From Sympetrum striolatum (Eukaryota > Arthropoda > Insecta > Odonata > Libellulidae), in contig OX388350.1 in NCBI GenBank assembly GCA_947579665.1, positions 37,605,393-37,669,392 of the forward strand: DNA of 64,000 nucleotides. Direction: 5' to 3'. The notes under the pieces were generated by a model. That model was not told the DNA's origin. It saw nothing but the letters and a program-made list of their open reading frames with translations, and did not search any database. Made by a program: the position numbers and the translations under genes. Shown here piece after piece: positions 34,641 to 49,337 of this stretch. Position 1 is the stretch's first letter; each line of letters opens with the position of its first letter.

Positions 34641-37356
34641 CTTACGTTTGAGCTACGGAATTTCTAAAATTAACATATTATCTCATAGCCTTCGTCTCAT
34701 TTCTGATATTGTAGGAGCACCCGATGTAATATTTGTAGCTAGGCTGATGCAAACTGACTTGAAATGATTGAAAACTCAAGGCATGATACGTAGACATCGG
34801 CAGTTGTAATGGTTGGACATAAAAATTCATCCTAGGACCGGGGAAGGTGCATCGAAAATCTTAGAAAGGGAAAATTGTATTTACCATGTACACCCAAACA
34901 GTATTTTTTCAGAATACACAGGTTAACAGAATGTTAAAAACTCGGAAAGGTATTCCGTTTTTATCAGAATTTTAAATCCATTTCCCGTCACGTAATTTCT
35001 ATAAATGCACCATCACGCGCACAAGTGGAAACTTCCTTTCCATTCATGCCTCCACACGAGCCTTACTTCTCTCCTGGGTGAAAATATAAGATAAGACATT
35101 GCGTCTCCGCAAAGATTCCTCAGCCGTCATTACTGTTCACGTAATCCTATCTAAAAATCATCGTCGGCACGTCAAAAATGAAATCGCCATCCTCGGAGAT
35201 GTGAAAAGAATAAAATGAGAGGCATGAATGGGGTGAATGATGAGCAGGAGATGAGTTACCATAATAGGCGACCGCGGAGACCATTGGCATGGGAAATATT
35301 AACCTGGTGGAGCTCTTTATATTCATGTGTCACTTCTGGTAAAAGATGGAATGTGAGCCTCGCAGGGGGAAGGGTTTGCGATGCCTCAAGACGCCCTTTT
35401 CCATTAACGCCCTACAGCGTATGTTTCCTAAAGGAGTCGGGAAATCAGGTCATCTCCTAGATAAAGGAGAAGTCTAATAATGGACGAGGAATACATTCGA
35501 AATATATGTGAACTCGGAGAGTACATCTGCAGACCTCAGCTTCTGGTTTGAATTGGTAATTTCCAAAATTGGCAAATTATACTAACAACTGTTTCGGGAA
35601 AGTCTTTGTGGTAGAAATTCATAACGGAAGGAATGAAATTATCAAATTATTACCACGGGGTATTTTACTTTCTGATCAGGATTTCGATCGTTGCTTTATA
35701 ATTGTATTTTCTTGTATGCTGGAAATTCTGATTTATTTATTGGGTTTGAGTTCTATACATTGTCTTTGGTTTTGTTTTTCTATATATTTTTTGTGCTTAA
35801 TCTTTCATGAGATGTTGGTGAATGGGTACTGTCCCGTAATAAATTACTAAATAATAACGTGAAGAATCGGAGTCACAACGGGTGAAAGTTTGATCATTTC
35901 AATCTTTACGTTATTAAATTGATAACTTATATTACTGATACTGGTAAATATATTTAAACTTGTCAAACTTCCTAAAATTTGTCTTAGAGCTTGATGAATT
36001 TCGCTGATTTGTTGATTTATTCGCTTCTTTCTCGAATCTACGTGATTATATATGTACATATTTTACTTGCATATTTTACAGAGGCTTCTATAACCCATAA
36101 ATAATCAACAACATACGTATACATTTATGTTAAATTTAATGCATTTAAATTTTATAAGCTATATTATTTTGTTTCGGTTACTTAATTTTTAATTTTTTTT
36201 TCTTATGTAACCACTAATCTCTTAACATTTAGCAGGGAACTAAATGGAAACTTTAGGGGTTAGGAAAGTATCCTGTGTGTTTTCCTAAACGTGGTCAGCG
36301 AGATTAAACTCAAAATACGCTAAATTCACGAATTAAAACTAGTAGTAATAACCTTAAGATTTCGTACTTTTTCCACAGTTTTTTTATGTTCGTTTAAAAT
36401 TAAAATAAACACGATGCTAAAATATATTTTTTTAAATATTTATATAAGGTGTTGATAGATACTAATTAAAATTGATTACTTTTAGGAGCTGAGTTAAAAA
36501 TACGTTCTCATAAGATGCAGGCAACATATCTAGCAACGGAAACAATAATTTTAGATGCCAATTAAATAGATAGAATGAATGACTTACTTCAGGCACAATC
36601 ACTCATATTCTTTAGATATTCATTTTCTTTTCGCCTTTTCGAAAAAAACGGCGATATCTCTCGTGGGCAGATCCTTCGACGCGCTAGTTATCCAAAGAAG
36701 CATCTTTTATCATTCCCCGTGTGACTGCACAAATGTTCCCACCGGGGGCCTTTCCATTCATTCCCAAATTCTTTCTTTTCCGCCTCCTAAATTACTTTAA
36801 TATCTCCATATTTCAATCCCCGCCTCTTCCTTTTCTTCCCTTTCAAAATGTCTTCTCCTTGGTTTCCCCCGACTCGAGAAAACCTTTCCTCTCCACGCCG
36901 TTTCAATTACAGGACTGCGTCAGAAATATCCTTTTCCGCCAACCTTCGATTCCCGCCGTGGGTCCCATTGCCATTTCTGCAGACTTTTGAGAGAGTCGTA
37001 ATTAATTCTCGATTCGGAAAGGCGGGAGGGACCCTTTTAGAGGCTACGTTTTCCTCGGAGTCGTTCTCGGGGAATCCGGAATGTAATTACAAGGCGGAGT
37101 GGAAATGGAGAAAGGCGAATTTAATAGGTTTTTATTGTGTTTGTCCCCTCCTTCCCCTTGACCTTGCACCCAGTGGAGATTGCGTGCGCGGAGAGAATAT
37201 CGTTTCGTTTTACTTGGAGCGATTTGCGAACGGAGGCTCATCGGGATATAGCGCACGTCTTCGTTTAGCACAACAGGTGATTCGGCTGTGAGCTAACGAA
37301 GTCTTACATCGTGGATGAAAGAAGGGAATCGGATCGGGAGGGGACTCGAGGGCAGT
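34641..37356. other. Non-coding DNA, no gene seen
   Basis: AT-rich with a GC-richer patch at 36720-37350 that carries several overlapping open frames on both strands but no recognisable domain or splice-bounded exon. Confidence 0.5.
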
Positions 37357-37745
37357 GTGACACGGTTCGCATCGCAAAGTAGGCTGAAAGAGGTATAGTT
37401 TATATTATTATATATTAGTATATATTATAGTATATAGCCTTCCAGTTGTTCTGGTAATAATGGATTATGTGGGAATTATGTCATAGGTATTTTTCTCCGC
37501 TCTGCAAGAATAGCCTCACCTCAGGTCGACTCAAATGTGGGGATGAATATGGAGATTAAATTGACGATTTGTTATTATTATACATTTACATTGTTATTGT
37601 ATATTGTGTTATCACGAAGCCATTATGACACAGCTTGCATAGTAGGCAGAAAGGGTTATAGAGCGTTCCAGTAATGATGGTATAGTATGATGAGGGAAAG
37701 ATGCCCTATGTATTTTTTCCTCACTGCAAGTGCGGATATCTAACT
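37357..37745. repeat. Diverged tandem duplication, period about 266 bp
   Basis: Copy 1 (from about 37357) and copy 2 (from about 37624) share GACAC-G-TTGCAT, GTAGGC-GAAAG, TTATAG or GTATAG, TTCCAG, and ATGYCMTAKGTATTTTT followed by CTCACTGCAAG or CTCTGCAAG. A TA-rich near-palindrome (37393-37435) lies inside copy 1 only. Confidence 0.65.
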
Positions 37746-40743
37746 ATTGGACTAACTATTTATACAAAAACAAACTAGTGGAAATAAACTCTAGCGGGTG
37801 GCATTACTGTAGTCATTACAGCATTAACACTTAAATCCTTAGAAATCGCTGTTTTTTGCAAAGAATATACTTTTAGGATAATTTCTTACTCTTTAATTAA
37901 TTATTTTATCTTATATGTTACTCTTTAATTGTATCATCGAGCTCTTATTTGTTGTTACCGCGGTAATATCACTATACAATAAGTGATTGGTAAACAATTG
38001 GCGCAAATGAGCAATACAAATCATTCAGATCTACATGCAACGAATGCTTCAGAGTAATATAAAATTCAAGTCTTAATTAAGTGAAAAATTTCTATAAACT
38101 CGAGAAATCTTTCCCATTTCCCACTAATCAAAATAATTCCGCCATAAACTCTAATTTTACATCTAATTTAAATTTCTTTCATAAAAAATAATTTTTACAT
38201 CGTAATTTTACAGTGAATATAAATCATCAGCATTCCAACTATAATACTTATGATCACTCATCTTTTTCCGCTAAAGCAAGATCACCTTCATATGATCAAT
38301 ATTACAGTTTCTAGGGAAGCTTTTAGTATACTGATTAACTACAAAAAGGCTAAAAATTCCTCTATATTCTGTGTTAATCACTTTAAAAGCAAGCCTAGTT
38401 CGGCAAAGCTGAAACTACCCGTTGAGATATAGAAATTGACATAAGGATGAGCTCTACATAAAGCCGTAGGAAAATTCTTATCTTTCCAAGGTACTTCATC
38501 CCCCGGATTGATTTACGAATCATGATCTGGTTAGAGGGCGTTAATTCCGTTTGTGTGCCATTAGTTATAGCGGGAAGCAGAGTCAATACTGTCTGGACAG
38601 GGCAGAGTGTCTCCTCCGTACTAATCATCTAATACGCATTTTTGGGATATTCCGGCCCTGAGATTGGTTATGCGTGCGTATAGCCCAGGATGAGGGGCAG
38701 ATGGATCCGAATCAGTATGTGGTGAACAACGATGCAGGCGGAATTGGTTTCGGCGGACAGATAATGGGATTATTTGTAATGCAGGTCGGCTTTGGGCTCC
38801 ACGGGGACTCGGTCGACGAATGGCAGCTGAAATGGAGGATCTTATTTGTTTTATGAAGAATACGAATGTGTTCCGTTAGGCGATAGAAAGAATATGTGGT
38901 CTTTATACAGAGTCGTAATACTAGTCCTTTATGGTCCCTCGAGAGAATTTCGAAGCTTGTCATCGTTAATAATATTTATTTGAATTTACCATCAATAAAC
39001 GTTTCATGCAGAAAACGTGTTAGCCATGTGCACTGTAGTATACGTAGAGGTTTGATGCCAAAAATATTATGAAGAGAAGATTTGCTTAGCTATTTAGTAT
39101 GCTAACATACTCTAAACTCTCAAAATTTATTCTCGCATCTCGCAAAATAATTTTATGAACTACAAAGAGCCAAACTTTGGCTGGCTACTCTGTATGATCA
39201 CTAAGGAAAATGCAGAAACTGCAGGATTGAATTGTTAAAAATCTTACTGAGATGAAATTGCTAGGTTAAATTTTGATAAATTTCTTAACAATTACTATAA
39301 TTCATGCTTGCCGCCATAACTATACATCGAAAGTACAAACACCGTATTAAAATTTATCACATCTTTCGATCAAACACATCACATCCTAAGTGTATCCCTG
39401 ATTAGGAACCACAGCTAAAGAGATTAATTCGAGAATAGACCTTTCATGTTTCCTTTAGAGATGCATTATGTACGTAAATATTGATTTTGCTGATAATATT
39501 TCTCAGGAGCTGGAATTCCTTACATAGAATTTGCAGGATCAGCGATGCAGTGAAAAAATTGCATCGCGGTAAACGTCTAGGGTACTTAAGGATATGGAAA
39601 AGTCAGTTATGAAATCATAGTTTCGTAAGGGAGTAAGTGAATGGCGAAATACCGCAGCATACTTCGTTTGTATGAAACCGCTTGTCATTGAAGCCAACCA
39701 CTGAGTACCTTTACTCAGTTGTTAACCGCATCGTTACGCCCACAGTGAAAGCAATCCCCCTTTCAGTGGAACCCTCTGGTCAACATTGTTATTTATGGCC
39801 AATCCGATTTTAGCAAAGCCTTGGGTACACGAGTGGGAGACGATGAACTGATACCCGTCTTCCATTAAAATGCCATTTGCCTAAATGTGTTTCAGAAAGG
39901 CACATCAAGAATTTAGATCTACGTTTTGCACTCGTACCTGATGGTTTGGGTCAAGTTGAGGGTAATATATCTGTGTCGAATGCATTTGATTCAGAAACAT
40001 AGACTTGGTTCATAGATTCGATATAGATAAAGGTAGGAGGTATTAAATTTAGCAAGAAAATGCTTCGATAAGTGACGCGGGGCGAGTTTTGAATGAAAAT
40101 ACCGAGTTTCTCGTCAATCTGAAGAATTAATAGCTTACGTATTCCATAAAATTCATCTGAAACTATAGATAATCTACTATTTTAGGTTTCTTCCTCTTGT
40201 AAGAGGTTTGTGTATTATTTCATTTTTAAAACTAATGAAATAGTATAAACTAAATATTTTAATTTATTCTACAAATCGAATCAGTAGTTGATCAGAAATT
40301 ATTCAAAATATTCCTTGTTTCTAAGATTCTAAACATGCTTTTACGTATGAAATTCAACGGAGTATTTAATTTATAATAATTTGTAGTTGACATTTACCTT
40401 TTGTACCACTTGAACATTCTATTTTAGACGTGAGAATATTGAGTACATATTTTTGATAAAAATATGACAGTGAGACAAGGTTGCAAATATTACATTGCAA
40501 TTAATTTCATTTTCAAACATCACGATTACATAAAAAAACATCATAGTTTAATATAACGTTTTTAAATGATTAATTGTACACTGTTAACGTATTCTCGGTA
40601 GCTAGTGGTCAGAGTTTCCATTAAAAAAGCAGCAAAAACTGCTAAGTAAATAGGTATTTCTGCACCGTACTTATACATGCAGAAATTCTCCGAGATGTCG
40701 TGATAATAAAAATTAAAAATCAATATCTGAGTGTAAACCATTC
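37746..40743. other. Non-coding DNA, no gene seen
   Basis: AT-rich, apart from a GC-richer patch at 38560-38850 that contains a 60-codon open frame with no known domain. A perfect 8-bp stem (ACTGAGTA / TACTCAGT) lies at 39700-39719. No gene is supported. Confidence 0.5.
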
Positions 40744-41060
40744 CTATTTCTTTCGATTAAACCTAATTACTACCCTGTAGTACCTAAAGTTTAAGACTTC
40801 TCCATAGATTGTTAATATATATGATTTAGTAGAATATTACAAGGGTGTCTGAATTAGCAATGTTTTGCTCCTATCGTTCATACTGAAGCAGACTTAATGC
40901 GTGTGTCTATTTATCCTTTTTCGATAAAATCTAATTTCTACCCAGTAGTATTTAAAGTTGAAGACTTCGGTATAGGCTGTGAATACATATGGCTTAGTAG
41001 AATATTGCCGGTAAGGGTGTTTGAAGTAGCAGTGTTTTGTTCTTATCGTTCACAAACCTA
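40744..41060. repeat. Diverged tandem duplication, period about 168 bp
   Basis: Two adjacent copies share TTTCGAT-AAA-CTAAT, CTACCCWGTAGTA, AAAGTT-AAGACTTC, TTAGTAGAATATT, AAGGGTGT-TGAA and ATCGTTCA in the same order (for example 40751 and 40919). Confidence 0.75.
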
Positions 41061-41695
41061 ATACACGTGTATAAATATCTTACAAGAATAAATACAATAG
41101 AGTTAGAGATTTTAAAGTGAATTTATCCTCCTCCAAAGCTAGGATTAACGGCTTCAGTCTCCCGGAAGCAATTTCATATTAAATTAGCGAAATATAATCC
41201 GTTCTTCACCATTGTTGAGGGAGTCCCTTTCGTTATAAATGACATTCTCTTTCCTCGGCATTTCAAGCAATACCAAAGTTCAACGACTCGCACTTGTCAG
41301 GCATCGCATGAGCTTTCATTTGGCGGTCATTGTCCCGCTCCAGTTCGGTTTTTCCGGATGTGCGAGGATCTTCCTCGACTAAGACCACTCGAAACCAATT
41401 ACGTCGCAAAAAACAGGGAGGCCTCCTCGGGCTTCGCCCCCTTTCTTCCGAGGGGTGAAACAACGGATGCATTACTTCACTCGAGCCGTATTCATGTAGT
41501 GTTCTCCCAGTTGTCAGCTGACTCTCGTGAGCTCATTTGGTTACCGTCTCGCTCGCACAATGGAATGAGGAATTAGAAGAGGCGATGAATTTAAAAGTCT
41601 AATTTAACTTAGTCGAAGGTTTCTTCATCTATGTGAAAACATTCGCTTTGCTCCGGGGATGATTGTGCACAAGTTTCCGGCTCGGATTCTGTTCT
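41061..41695. other. Non-coding DNA, no gene seen
   Basis: Intermediate GC. Open frames on both strands at 41260-41580 overlap each other and show no domain. Confidence 0.5.
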
Positions 41696-42660
41696 GCGAA
41701 ACTACATGTTTCTGCTCTCATTTTATACTGAGTTCGTGTTGAATAGGTAAATAAAAACGTTGCTAATTAAATAGTAGTATACTTACTACACTAAGTGAGC
41801 AGATGTACAGAAAAACTAATTTTTGGAAAAGTTAGGCAATGTAGTAGAAAACTCGATTACGTCATTGTTTTCGTTGATATAAGAATAATAGAATAAAGTG
41901 AATTGATTATCATCATTAACTGGGGTGTTCTATTCGTCGAAACTTCACGTTCACGCTCAGTTTGTAGCTAGTTCGTATTTAATTGGTAAATTACAATGTT
42001 GTTAATTAATTAGTAATAAACTTACTATACTAACAGTGAAGTGAACAGGAGTACGAAAATACTACCGCTTTGAAATGTTTGAAAATGGAATGAAGAGCTA
42101 GATTTCTTTACTTTTGCGTTGCTATAAGAACAAAAGAATAAAGACTTCAGTGAAACAATTATAATGATTAACAGGCGTGTTGTATTCTGAGAAACTTCAT
42201 TTTCGCACTCAGTTTGAATTGAGTTCTTGTTGAATGGTTAAATTAAAATGTCACTACTTAATTAACGAAAAAATTATTATACTGGTAGTAAAGTGAACAG
42301 ATGTTCGGAAGTACTGTCGTTTGGAAATGTTTGAAATGGAGGAAAAAAGCTATATTCTTTTATTTTTCGTGTGCGTAACTGTGAGAATAAAAGAATAATT
42401 ATAATAATTTAGCGGCGTATTCTGTTCGGAGAAACTTCATGTTTGTTCAATTTATACTGAGTAAATGTTGAATAAAATGAAATCGTTGCAAATTAATAAG
42501 TGGTATACTTACTATATTGGTGGTAAAAGAAGATATGTAAAAAATATTATCGTTTGGAGGTGTTTGGAAAAGGAATAAAAAGATTTATTCCTTCATTTGT
42601 TCGTTACTATAAAAATAGAATACCGAAGAAAAGAGTGAATAAATATGCTTAACTGGCGTC
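41696..42660. repeat. Four-unit diverged tandem array, unit about 240-250 bp
   Basis: Units are anchored by GAAACT(A/T)CA at 41698, 41939, 42191 and 42431 (spacings 241, 252, 240). In each unit the anchor is followed by a TCAGTTT- or TTTATACTGAGT-like block, a GTTGAAT stretch, CTTACTAYACT or a variant, GTGARCAGATGT or a variant, and ends in AATAAAAG…TTAACTGGCGT-like sequence. Units are strongly diverged from one another. No shared open frame exists. Confidence 0.75.
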
Positions 42661-45440
42661 AAAAATTAGTAAAGTACCTAATAAAAGTTGTTTACTTACA
42701 GTAAAAAAGGTATAACATATTATTTCAGAGAGCGACTAGAACAAACAGAAACGCGATGGTGATAAGAACAAAATAAAATACTCTGTCACCCTGGAGAACA
42801 AACACGCCTAAACTTAAAGTAGCTTTTACCATCACATAGAGATAGATTAAGTAAGCTGATTAATATGTAATGAAAAATGATTTATAGTAATATGAAATAT
42901 TAAAATTATATTATAATTGTTGTATAAATAATTTAACAGATTAACAACATTAATATCAACAAAGATTGGCATTTTAAAATAGGAATATTATAAATATTTC
43001 TGTGGAAAATACTAAGTTTTGTTGTTAATAATTTAGAAAGAGTTCTACAATGTATAACCGAAACCCCGCGAGTTTGTTTAATATGAACCAGTTCATAAAT
43101 GTTATAGTTTTTATGAAAAGTGCCTGATTTAAAAAATAATATATGCTATAAAATTAAAAAGAATGAAATTACATTTAATTGATAACATAATAATAGTATA
43201 ATATTTAACTTTTAATTAATATAATTCATAATTATGAACAGTATATTTTTAGGCATTTTTGCATTTTTATTACAAAGTTCAAACACTCAAAATAATTGCA
43301 GGAATTTCAGTTACTATTAAATCATATTAACTGCATATTGTTATTATGCATGTATACCAGTAAATAAATTAATACGATACATATTAATGTAAATGAGAAA
43401 GGTGTACAAAAAAAGGTGCATCTCAGGTAGGAAATACCAAGGAACCACAAAGGGAACATTTAGAGTGAGAAGAAGACGGGAGAAAAATGTATTCCGAGTA
43501 CAAATCTCCAGTGGAGAAAATGGAAGTCATGTTCTCGAAAGGATATTTTCGGAAGTGGCGTCGGAAGCTCAGGAAGTGTAAGAAAAATTGCAAACTGCCG
43601 CACGTAAACGGAAGAATCGCATTTATTTAGTTTTTCTCTTAAGACTGCAATCACGATAGCCTTCCGCTCGTAACGTTTTTCTGGAGGACTCAGGAAATAT
43701 CTTTCTAAAGGTTTTCGTTTGTACTGCTTAAACGTTCGCATGAATCACTCTTTTTATACAACAACGTGTTCTTATCCTTCTCTTACTCATGGCATTCATT
43801 AACATCCACTTTATAAATATGATTGAGATAAATTCAGGAAGTTTTGAGGTTAACTACTGTCATAAGAAACTATCAGAGAGATTAAAAGAGTTTTATAGCC
43901 CTCTCCAGAAATAACCCTCTAACAATATCCATTCTGTTTCTATCTTGTTTGACATTTGGGTTGAAATGATTGGTATGGGAAAATTTAAAAAGAGGCTGCT
44001 GTTTTAAGAATTCCGTGTTTAGTAGATTAAATTGAAAAAGGTTTTTCTCTCTACGAAATCTTACATATTAATATTCATACAAATAGTTGAATTGAATGTG
44101 CGGATTTTCGTGAAATACATAAAAGAATGTCAGGACAAGAAGTAAAGCGACGCTTATCTGAATTGTGCAACGCAACTTTTCATCTAAGCCTCTCAAATAA
44201 TATCTTCGTAAGTGAAAATAGGGAATGAATTGATAAAGTTTGCATTCTCAGTTTGTTCTCTCATCGTACGCTATCTATTGTTTTCATCTTCGTGCTTTTA
44301 AGATTGTAATTGTAGGGGTATCACTGCCATGGAGAATGAATCAAAACTTTAAATAATAACTAGATTGGCCTTACCTTAAAAAATTTCCATAGTTCGAATC
44401 AATGAATTTATTTAAATAATGTGAGTCGCGGGACTTTTACATCGCTTAAGATTGTGATCGTAAAAAAAATGTTTTTTGAATGACGTAATTATTAGTAGAT
44501 ATCTAACCGTAAAGAAATTAAATAAAGAATTAAAATTTAGAAGGCTTTCTAGGAGAAAATTTCACATTGGATAAACTAATTTTAATATATATGCTGCAAA
44601 ATAAGCAAAACAACTCAGGTTTGTAGGTAAGAATGATAACAAAACTTCAAACAGTTTTTTACGTTTCCTTCTTAAGTATTGCGATTAACTGGAAGAAAGA
44701 GCACACATAGTGTTACTGAAATACCCGGGTTGGACGAAGCCGTTGTAACAATGTCAGATGGAATGGAAATCGACTGAGGAAAATGAAACATGGCATCTCT
44801 TTGGCTTCCTCTTTGGTCCCACGCGAAAAACGACGAGAAGAAGCAATGGAAAATGAGAGAAGGGAAGTTCCTTCAGAAGCGAGAATGCGTTCCTCTGAGT
44901 CGGTCAGCATCAATGCGCCAGGGGAAAAGGGTGGGATTAAAAGGCTGCAAAGAGGTTGGCGAGATGGGGTTAATAGTAGGGGAAGGGGTCTTTTGTCGGA
45001 GGAAAAATCCGCTCTCTCGGCGAAACCCTTTTCACGCGCCGCATTTTTTGGAAATCGAAATTTGATAGGGAGTAAAATTGAAAGAGGGCGCTAGAGGGAG
45101 CCGCCATCGAATCGGTCGGAAAATTGGCTGAGGGTGGGACTTACAACACGGAGTCAAAATAACGTTTTTTGTTAAGCTGTCGGCTCGCTTCATGATACAC
45201 GGTTGGTGGAAATCGTTTCTCTGGGAAAGAATCCGGGAGAGGCAATTATGATGAAACAAACAACGCAATTTTCGATCATATAAATGAAATCATGCTCGAC
45301 CTTGCACGCGTAATATTTAGAGTGGGTAAGATAACCTCGTAAGAAAGTACATAGGTTCATATGTTCATGTGTTAAAGCAGAGACTCGATGTTAACTCATT
45401 ATCGACCCAAAAGCAATATTTCCATTTGATATTAGATAAG
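42661..45440. other. Non-coding AT-rich DNA, no gene seen
   Basis: No coding pattern. A GC-richer, purine-biased patch at 44720-45280 holds overlapping open frames without domains. Confidence 0.5.
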
Positions 45441-45960
45441 CTTTCATCTAAGCTACATCGTTCATTCATTCAATCTCCTATAAAATTCTATCGTATCTTC
45501 AATATCCTTGGAATCTCTTTCCGTCACTAGATCAAAACATGATTTATCCTTCTTACATTCACTACTGAACTCCCTTTATGACTGTCCTCCCTTAACTTCA
45601 CTTATCAATTATCGTGTTCCAAACAGATCTACCCGTTTGACATCCTTACTTCACTATACTACTCCTAGACTTTCACTTATCAAGCGCTTCCTTTTCTTTC
45701 GTCTTCCTTCTCTGATGAACTCAATTCCTCCTTCTATTGATCCTTTCTCCCTATCTAAACGGAAATTTTTGAACCTGAGCTTACCACACACCAGATCCAT
45801 ATAATTGTAAAATCTACCTTTATTTTTATTTTTTTTCTATATTTTATGTCACTTTTTAACTATTTATGTTTATTACTTTACTATATGTAAATTTTTATAT
45901 TTCACTTGAAATTGGCATTCCTATGTTGTATGTGAGATTTGAATAAATAAATAAATATAC
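45441..45960 (+). mobile_element. 3' end of a non-LTR retrotransposon with (AAAT)n tail
   Basis: Frame 45490-45804 ends in a sequence like the C-terminus of LINE ORF2 proteins. Seen in order are LESLSVTRSKHDLSFL, LNSLYDCPPL, INYRVPNRSTR and then IDPFSLSKRKF before the stop. In related elements this region reads R-R-x-x-x-D-L-x-F-L-x-K-L-x-N and D-C-P-x-L-L. A short AT-rich 3' UTR follows and ends in about four AAAT repeats (45941-45956). The catalytic RT core is absent, so this is a 5'-truncated dead copy. It differs from the 8064-8408 copy in its tail and coding end. Confidence 0.65.
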
Positions 45961-48900
45961 ATTTCTGAAATATATTGCTCTGGTAAATTTGACTTAAGAT
46001 ACAAATAATCGAAGAGGTATAATTTTCCACAGTTATGTTTCCAAAATAACCAGTTTCAACATTAAGCTGTCTTCCGTGGGTGCTAAATTTTTTTACTTGC
46101 GATTTAATCCAAGATAGTGCCGTAAGCAGATGCATTTTGACATGATGCCAACGAAATTTACGAAGTTTCCCAATGCTTTACTCTTATCCTTAAAAAATAT
46201 TTATATGGTAATGTATTTATAAAAACGTATATAGGGGCCGTATATTCTCGTGTTTATGTCGAGTTTTTCAGCTCGTATTTCATGCTAAAAACCTTTCCTC
46301 GTCTTATACTCGAAAGAGGGTCCCACTTACATGTTCTCTGGTGAAAACAGTCTGCTCTAACCGGAAATCGGCTTATAAATTCCTCGCTTGCTCAATCAAC
46401 AATTCTTTCAACATTCAACTAACTGATTACTCAGTTCATTTAATGTTATTGATATCTATTTTTATTTTGAAGTCTAACAGTTACTGCTACGTTTTCCACC
46501 CTAGACTTATACTAGAATCAATTAGTTTACCCAGTTTCTTTGCGACAAAAATTAGGTGCTTCGGCTTATATTCGGGTCGATTAATACTCTTGTACATAAG
46601 GTAGTTCCTTTTCTGGGTGAAAAAATCAACAGGAAACCATAAAGGCGGAATAAAACAGCGCTGATGGATGAAAATGCGTCACATTATTTGTAAGGAAAAC
46701 AAGTTATTATACGTGTGTACAATATTGTAGGATTAATGTTTATAAAACTTAGGTACGTTGTTGCTGAAATGTAGTGAATGTGTATTAACTTATCCTTATC
46801 GATTTTGAAAGGCAACTGTGAGATTTATTCGATCTCGTACGTTCAGGTAGAAGCCAAAATATCGAAAAAAGTGTATTTTGCTCAAACTTTTTACAGTTGC
46901 CCTAGCAACTGAAAGCCTCTAATAGATAATACGCTCTGAACTCGAAGAGAAAAAAGAGTATGAATGAGAGCGTGGCATTATTATCGTAAATTTCACTTCC
47001 GTATTTAATACACTGTCAACACCATGCTTTTGCAAAATCGCGACAAAATTATGTTTTTTACAATTATTAATTGATCCTGCAGGAATCGGACGCTGACAAA
47101 AAAACCCGCACATTCATTGCAGAATGATTCTAGAAAGGACTCGCTTTATAAATTATCAATCATTTATATTACAAAAACGATTAGCATACATCAAAAAGAA
47201 ATATTAATACCTTTGTAATTCCCCGCTGAAATATAAAAAATGTCACAAACTTTGAGTAACGTATTAGCGGAGAAGCACGTCATTCTCATTCGTCTCTCAA
47301 AAAGGCCAATCTTTTTTTCCGTACGGTAATATCTCTTCGTCCGCATCACTATTTCATACTTAAATATCGCTGAAAATTTAAAGCGGTCCGCTGTGCCGCT
47401 CTTTTCCTGACGTGTATGAAAATTGTCGATGCATGAACAAAAGCGGGGCAAAGTTGAGCGAACTTAAAAAAATATCTATATGAGCTCGCCCAGAGTTTTC
47501 CGACGTCTTTATGGATATTAATACGAGCAGAGAGATCGTCCAGAATGACAGACTCGTTTATGATGAAGGGCTTTGAATATGTTTTCAGCCATTGTGTTCA
47601 TGGCTGATTGATCCTCGGCATAAATGAGTAACTGTGTTCAAGCTGGCTGGGAGGTGTCGCTCCATTTTCATTAATATTCAGGATGCGGAAAAAGGAATTA
47701 AACTAAAACCAACCGACGAGCAAGCTTTGCTAAAATGTTTATTATAATCAAGAGCTGAAGCCTTCACTTTGTGAAATTCCGTATCAGGAATGGGAGGCAA
47801 AATTTTCCTGGAGATTAACCGACATGACAAAAGTCTGGCAATACCATATGGTTTATTGCGTAAGGTATTTCGGTCTCGGTATCGGTTACCCGAGTCGAAA
47901 ATACGTCACAACCGAAGGAATGTGCTTATTATATAAATATAAATTTCATTGGCTGGAGACGACGACGTCATCACTTCTTTCCAGAGCGGCTGCCTCGCTT
48001 CGAAAATCCTATCGGATAGATGGTACTTACGAGGTCGCTCTGAACCAAACCTACGTCACGGTCTGAATCAAACATACGATTTCGTTGCCGAATCCCTATC
48101 CGAAGCCTGTTCAAAATTTTACAATCCTGTCAAAACATTGGTGACTCGATTCTACGTTGATTTAGTCCCGTAATATTTTGGTTATTGGCAATTGATAAAA
48201 TTTGTCTCAATTAATTGAAATGTTTGTCACTGAGTAGAATACAGTACGTTCCTCAAGTGTACTAATTGTTTTTTAACTAATTTAAAGTCATCTATTTAAG
48301 TTATCATATTAAATTAATCACTTCCAAAAGCAGATAGTCCAATAAAGAAGTGAAGCAGTTATTCGGACGTCAAAAAAGAACAACGTATAGTTAATATTCA
48401 ATTTTAAGGTGTTTGTACGCAAAGAATACGCAACGGGAAATGGGCGTTTCTTCAAATTTAGATATTGATGAATAGAAATCAAATCGATGATTAATGTAAT
48501 TGATAGATTAAAAATAGGAACTGCAACCAATAATATAGAATAACAAATTTGTAATGCCTAAAGGGAATCGTTCATATCCAAATCCTTGGGAGGACACATA
48601 GAGGAGGGTCTCAGGAAAATGATGTAAGCTGTGAATCCCCTGGTGCCGTAATATATTAAGTAAGATATTTGAAATTATTATTAAAGCGTACGGTACTCTA
48701 CGATAGCAAAGTTAGTTATTTATTCAAAAAGAGAGTCTTTCAGCCACATCAACTCGACTTACTTTAGTCGCTCTCCCTTATCATTCAAACAGACCTCGAC
48801 GTCTGCATTCGCCCAATTCAACTCTTACCAGAGCTCTATTTCACTCCCAAGCCGCACGCGTTTAATTTAATTCCACGCCGCCCCTCGACACTTCCATTTT

Positions 48901-49153
48901 GCACTTTAACTCCACTGCACCCTCCCGGATATCTGGCCTTCCCAATCTTCCTTCGGCACCTCAATCCTTCAGCCCTTTCGTTTAATCTCTTCCGGCTTCC
49001 CAACCTTACCTTTCATCCTTCACCTGCCCACGCACCCATTCCATCACTGCCCTTATCTCGCTTTAAGTCTTCCTCGCATTTCCAACTCTTTTATTTCCCT
49101 CACACTTTCTACAGCCGTTCTCTTTTCGTTCTTCATCGGAACTATTCGTTTTT
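45961..49153. other. Non-coding DNA, no gene seen
   Basis: AT-rich DNA with a GC-richer patch at 47820-48170 and a strongly pyrimidine-rich stretch at 48730-49140. No domain-bearing frame or RNA gene. Confidence 0.5.
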
Positions 49154-49282
49154 ACTTTCTCCATATACGAAGTATAGAGAAAGTATTGTTTTCATGAAAA
49201 AATTCGACTTCGAGATTTCAACGGAAATACACGTTTTGGGGTCCCTAGAACACGTTTTGACCATTTTCTGAATGATGTCTGT

Positions 49283-49337
<55 letters not shown>

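Noticed and set aside
38674..38856. Gly-rich 60-codon frame in a GC-richer patch as a possible exon
   Set aside because: No matching family comes to mind and no convincing splice acceptor and donor pair bounds it.
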